A stretch of 60,000 nt of DNA, taken from assembly GCA_030704615.1 (NCBI GenBank), contig CM060734.1:45464042-45524041 (forward strand). The letters are read 5' to 3'. Within the stretch, counting starts at the first letter, position 1; every line of letters starts with the position of its first letter. Below, piece by piece: positions 56,011 to 60,000 of the stretch. A program made the translations under genes and the position numbers. Below the pieces are notes generated by a model. The model was not told the origin of the DNA and searched no databases. It saw nothing but the letters and a program-made list of their open reading frames with translations. The stretch comes from Takakia lepidozioides. Its lineage: Eukaryota; Streptophyta; Takakiopsida; Takakiales; Takakiaceae.

Positions 56011-56650
56011 TTACGATCCAGGTCTTGTCTCTCTTTCCTGTTTTCCCTGTTTGGCTACCAGTTGGCACATTTGTTTAGTGACTTTTGCTATGGAGCCCTT
56101 TTGTGGTTATTTTTCCCACTTATCAATCTAATTTGGCAGGGGATTTTTTTCTCCTAATAATAATAAAATAAAACATACAACTCACACACACTTGAGACTT
56201 GTAGGGATTATTCTATGACAATTGGGTTCAGTGACGGATTTTTCTACGTAACAACAAACAAATCTAATAACAATAATGACTCTATGATCCAACCTGTTAT
56301 GGACAACTCCGGTCTCATTGTCTCGATGGAATAGACATAAAATACGACGACTTAATGTAAAATGTTCTTAATTGGATTCTTTTCTATAATACAGGGAAAA
56401 TTCCCCTCAAAATTTCCTTATAATACGTGGATTGCAACTACAACAAAACTTATGTTTGTCATGGTAAATAAATATACAAATCTGAAATTAATTGTTTGCA
56501 TGTTTCCAACATTATTTCCCCTATAATAGGCATAATCATCATAAACTTATTAGGGCCTAAATCATTGTGATCTGACGCTCCTAATTTCCTTTAATACTTA
56601 TAGTTAAAAATCAAGGGCCGTCGGAGACCGTTTGATGAAATAAAATGGAA
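56011..56650. other. AT-rich intergenic DNA
   Basis: No gene, array or terminal repeat was recognised. Confidence 0.4.
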
Positions 56651-56772
56651 AAATAGCCCAGTGGTAAGGGGCACATACCACCTCGGAAGTGGTTGTGGGT
56701 CCACCTTCCTGCTGGAAGGCAGGAAGTTAGCCCTTGGGGGTCAACAGACACCATAATCTACGCAGGCATCAA
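56651..56772 (+). mobile_element. tRNA-derived SINE (plus orientation)
   Basis: The head TAGCCCAGTGGTAAGGGGC is followed by 'acataccacctcggaagtggttgtgggtccacc' and the body 'tagcccttgggggtcaaca.acaccataatctacg'. It belongs to the same family as 19344-19520, ending in AT-rich sequence. Confidence 0.72.
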
Positions 56773-57131
56773 ATATATTTATATATATATATATGGAAAA
56801 GCAATGAAAAAATGACGTTTGGGACCTTTTAATGTATATAATGTACACACAGGGGGTGAGGACTTGACAGCAGGCCAAGTCCCCTGGGGTCAGCCGCTGC
56901 AACCGTACCGCCAAGTTTCCCAAGTGCGCGTCTTAAACTCGTCAGATAGGTCTCTGTAAAAACTAAAAACCTAGGGGTTTTTCCCCTTTGTATTTGCACC
57001 AACGTTCTCTGACGGAATGTCACGTCAACAGCGGGCAGGGACCTTGCGACTTACGACCTTACCCGTAAAGCACTACCAGAACTTTTTTAGTGTATTTGGA
57101 CGTCCGCTTACACGTGAAGATTTGAGGCAAG

Positions 57132-57260
57132 TCCAGATAGGGCATCACGCTTTTGGTGAACATCCCGCGACAGGCTGTCCAGGGCATTATGCTTTTTGTG
57201 ACATCCCGCGCCAGCCTGTCCAGGGCGTTACGCGTTCTGTGAACATCCTGCGACAGGATG
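57132..57260 (+). repeat. 41-46-bp tandem repeat, three copies
   Basis: 'tccag(a/g)...gggc.t.acgc' starts copies at 57132, 57178 and 57219, each with 'tgacatcccgcg.cag.ctg' or a close variant. Confidence 0.85.
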
Positions 57261-57336
57261 GACCACTTGAATGATGACGCGTCAGCAAAGAATGATGACG
57301 TCAAGTGAAAATTTTCTGTCCGTGCTTTACGCTGCG

Positions 57337-57431
57337 TAAGTCCCTGGACCTCGGGCACTGATTTGAGGGCACCAACGAGGGCGGCGAGTAGGTGCCCTCA
57401 AATCAGTGAATGCCCGAGGTCCAGGGACTTA
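57337..57431. repeat. Strong hairpin (37-bp stem with one 4-nt bulge, 17-nt loop)
   Basis: The left arm 57337-57373 (taagtccctggacctcgggc and on) is complementary to the right arm 57391-57431 apart from a 4-nt insertion in the right arm. The loop is 57374-57390. Confidence 0.92.
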
Positions 57432-58650
57432 CCCTATACGTAAGACCCTAGGATGGGATCTTACACCGTGGGATCTTACGCCCTGTCATCTTTCCTTTAT
57501 TAAATTAATTTCTTTTATTTTAGTTCTAGGGATCTCGGCCATCCAGCGCGGTAAAGAACAGTGTGGCAAGCTTTGAAAGAAACCATGGCCGCCGCCGACA
57601 GCCCCTTGGGATGTGCTCAGCGCCGTGCTCTCGGGCTTTGCAAACGATGCAGGGAGCGGATCCCATGGATATGAGGCTTGCTTCGCAAGCTTTTGCATTT
57701 AAGAAAGGGATCCTATCGAGTCTCCAAGGTAAAATAACAAAGAGAAACGTGACAGCATCCCGGTTTTCTACAGTACCTAGCCTACATCCAGTGATGATAA
57801 GAGTCTCCACTATTCACAATGTTTCTCTTGCTCCGTCACCTTCTGTGGCAGAAGAGTCCTGGGAATTCAACGAGCTGGATCTGTGGTTTTGTAAAATTTG
57901 GCAGGAAACATTCTTCGGATGACTGATACTGGAAAGCACGTGAACTGTACTGGCCAACTCAATGGCACCTGTACAGAGGTATGTCTCTGTTCAAAAGTCA
58001 GGCCGTTTGCAAGACGCACATGACATGAAACAACTTTGTTCAGCGTGCATGAGTGATGTCTGCAGTCTGCACCTAAAGTGTCAGGAAGAACGTTATCCAG
58101 CGCTGGGACGAGCCTGCGAGGGCCTGACCCACAAAGCTAACCTACGACGTGGAGAGTGCAGGCAAAGCAGAGCAACTTTCCCGTGTGCGTCCCTATAATT
58201 TGATGGACTCTCCAGTGCTCAGTCGTGTGTACAGATCAGTCAGTAACTGACTCTGCAAGTCTTGTTCGGACCAACGTCCGGGGAGAACCGGCAGCCAGTT
58301 ACATGCTAGCCGACTGAATTCCAGAATTTCCGAATGAAATATGAAACCTCAGGAAATGGATCCGAGGGAAAAAATGGCCGAAGTGGAAATCAACCGGGTG
58401 CCCTACTTTTAGGAAGGATATTTGCCTTTCATGTCACGTCCATTGTGTCCACTCCAAGCAAGCCAACCACAACACTAGTAGTGTCAGGACGGACCGGACG
58501 GTATTGCATGTTTCGTGGTCGAGTTTGAACACACCTTGGACCTGTAATACTACACACAGACTTCGTAACTCACTTATGGACGCCCTTCAAGCTTCAGCTC
58601 AACAAGCTGAGTCAAATTCACACCTGAAATGCAGAGAATACCTGGGTGTA
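57432..58650. other. Region without a supported gene
   Basis: There is a plus-strand 119-codon frame at 57563-57922, and inside it a start in good context at 57586 (accatggcc) opening a 29-codon frame MAAADSPLGCAQRRALGLCK. Neither has a recognisable domain. A GTAAAA donor at 57730 could make the first a split exon. It may be the 5' end of an unseen gene. Confidence 0.3.
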
Positions 58651-59136
58651 TGCATGGTTAATCTGAGGAGAACTTGAAAAGTAAAATGGTCATTGAAATG
58701 GACTGAAAAACCGCCAAGTGAACTCCCACATCTTGGGGCTTTGGTGGATGGAAATTGAGGTTAGTGAATAGAAAGCCTCTCAGTGAAACTGTGTCATCTG
58801 ACTGGACATTCCCCAGCCAGTGTGAAGGAAATTGCCTTCCATGCACCCAGTCCACAAAAAAATTTGGGACCCCCATTGATGCAAAAAGTAAAATCCCCAT
58901 CTTCATCACTTTGTTCCTGGCAATCTGTTGGCAACTCCTCTGCAATAGTCTTCTGTGACTTCACTGCGGCTGTTTCATGACAATACTTGTTATGATGATC
59001 AGTGTGGGCAGCTCACAGAAAATCCAGTACTAATTGTTGTATCCACTTTCAGTTTGCGTCCTTGCTGACAAAAACAATGACAAATTATGACTTTACCACT
59101 CTTACTTCCCATTTATTGTCACATGCATTGCTCATT

Positions 59137-60000
59137 TCACCAGTAATCTCCACAAGAACAAACCCCATCTGTAAAGTGGTGAAAGCGGTTGGCATCCCGT
59201 ACAATGACAGCTCGCCCAACAATCTTCGAGATGAACTTGGTGGCAGTATGGCAGTCACCGCATACTCGAAGGTTCTTGGTAATCCGTATGGCGGTCCCCG
59301 GGGTGGTGCTGATGAGCCCAAAAGCAATGGCCAGCTTCTCACTGTGGTGGCACAGAGACACTTCCTTCATCTCCTCCTCCACATCATGCAATACAAAGCG
59401 AGTGTCAGGCACATACCCTGCCTCCTTCATCTGCCAAGACAAACTTTTCAGCTCAGCCTGGATTTCCTCAATTTGTGGATGTAATTTGTCTTCTACAACA
59501 AATGTATGCACCTGCTTGTTGACCTCAATGCAGCAGCGCCCTGCCTCCTTTCTAACACCTCTGTCCTCCATCATTTTTCTCACCTTTGCTCTATCATCCC
59601 ACCTGCCAGCTGCAGCATAGATATTCGATAGCAGTACATAAGTTCCAGCATGCTGTGGATCCCACTTGAGAAGGCATTTTGCTGCACGTTCTGCTCGCTC
59701 CACATCACCATGAATTCTGCATGCACCAAGCAGGGCCCCCCACACCCCAGCATGTGGTCTGATTGGCATCTGCTTAATGAACTCCTCTGCCTCATCCAAT
59801 TGTCCTGCACGGCCAAGAAGGTCCACCATGCAGCCAAAATGCTCCACTGTAGGAGTGAGGCCATGATCTCGACTCATCGAACCAAAGAACTGATGGCCTT
59901 CATCCACTAGGCCCATATGGCTACATGCAGAGAGAAGACATATAAAGGTGATACCATCGGGCTTCAAGCCTTCCTGTTGCATTTGTTCAAATAGTTGGTG
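59137..60000 (-). CDS. PPR protein with E and DYW domains, C-terminal part (continues beyond window)
   Basis: The minus-strand frame is open to the window edge (codons before the Met at 59982 read HQLFEQ), so the start lies outside. In order: PPR motifs (EGLKPDGITFICLLSACSHM; HFGCMVDLLGRAGQLDEAEE), E motif (VWGALLGACRIHGDVERAE), E+ region (AGTYVLLSNIYAAAGRW; HTFVVEDKLHPQ), then a full DYW deaminase domain with CHHSEKLAIAFG (HxE), VCGDCHTATK (CxxC), RDANRFHHF and terminal CSCGDYW. DYW proteins are organelle-targeted and edit specific C to U in chloroplast or mitochondrial RNA. All active-site motifs are intact, so the gene is probably functional; the target cannot be read from this part. Confidence 0.95.
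   Translation of the reverse strand, partial: HQLFEQMQQEGLKPDGITFICLLSACSHMGLVDEGHQFFGSMSRDHGLTPTVEHFGCMVDLLGRAGQLDEAEEFIKQMPIRPHAGVWGALLGACRIHGDVERAERAAKCLLKWDPQHAGTYVLLSNIYAAAGRWDDRAKVRKMMEDRGVRKEAGRCCIEVNKQVHTFVVEDKLHPQIEEIQAELKSLSWQMKEAGYVPDTRFVLHDVEEEMKEVSLCHHSEKLAIAFGLISTTPGTAIRITKNLRVCGDCHTATKFISKIVGRAVIVRDANRFHHFTDGVCSCGDYW

Noticed and set aside
57526-57922. Overlapping frames on both strands as a gene
   Set aside because: Neither shows a known domain; the in-context ATG opens only 29 codons.
59085-59620. Plus-strand frames opposite the PPR-DYW gene
   Set aside because: Antisense shadows; the minus strand encodes a complete DYW domain.

Overview
The window is nuclear DNA of a land plant, most likely a seed-free one (fern, lycophyte or bryophyte). 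The evidence is a PPR-DYW editing-factor gene at the right edge, a 14-exon plant membrane-protein gene with GT-AG introns, and a plant set of transposons: chromovirus, CACTA, hAT, LINE and a SINE with a T-rich 3' end. The species cannot be named from sequence alone. Host genes occupy roughly a fifth of the window; most of the rest is mobile or tandemly repeated DNA.

Layout. 1-17.55 kb is a nest of transposons. A minus-strand Ty3/gypsy chromovirus (3' LTR at 1102-1724, polypurine tract at 1725-1738, gag-pol at 12.8-17.2 kb, 5' LTR remnant near 17.26-17.55 kb) is split by a 10,500-bp CACTA element (2277-12776) with a 3-bp ATT target duplication. The end of a second CACTA element (1-457) abuts a second chromovirus fragment (458-1101). 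The large CACTA holds a transposase whose TNP2 half and DUF4218/DUF4216 half now lie in opposite orientations. It also holds captured host fragments: ribosomal protein eS1 and PPR E-motif sequence inside a tandem repeat, and the C-terminal half of an FCP1/NIF-type phosphatase joined to a transposon-type domain.

17.6-28.2 kb is gene-free and AT-rich. It has a SINE with a 15-bp target duplication, two related arrays of paired dyads (20.36-21.19 and 23.75-25.14 kb), a purine-strand minisatellite (22.3-23.4 kb) and two non-autonomous hAT elements with perfect 8-bp target duplications. 30.0-39.9 kb is a minus-strand host gene for a large membrane protein: signal peptide, long extracellular region, about seven membrane spans and a cytosolic tail. 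Its introns hold LINE debris and a 119-bp tandem repeat. 40-45.2 kb is non-coding repeats.

45.3-53.1 kb is the most unusual part. Two divergently transcribed genes, a DGNHR-motif protein on the minus strand and a Cys/His-rich zinc-finger protein on the plus strand, are bracketed by arrays of a roughly 28-bp palindrome. The copies are spaced at a regular ~137 bp, and the asymmetric centre of the palindrome points in opposite directions on the two sides. This looks like a large, poorly described DNA transposon with arrayed protein-binding sites. Both genes look damaged. 53.1-58.6 kb is LINE, SINE and tandem-repeat debris with a strong hairpin at 57.34-57.43 kb. The right edge holds the 3' end of the PPR-DYW gene.
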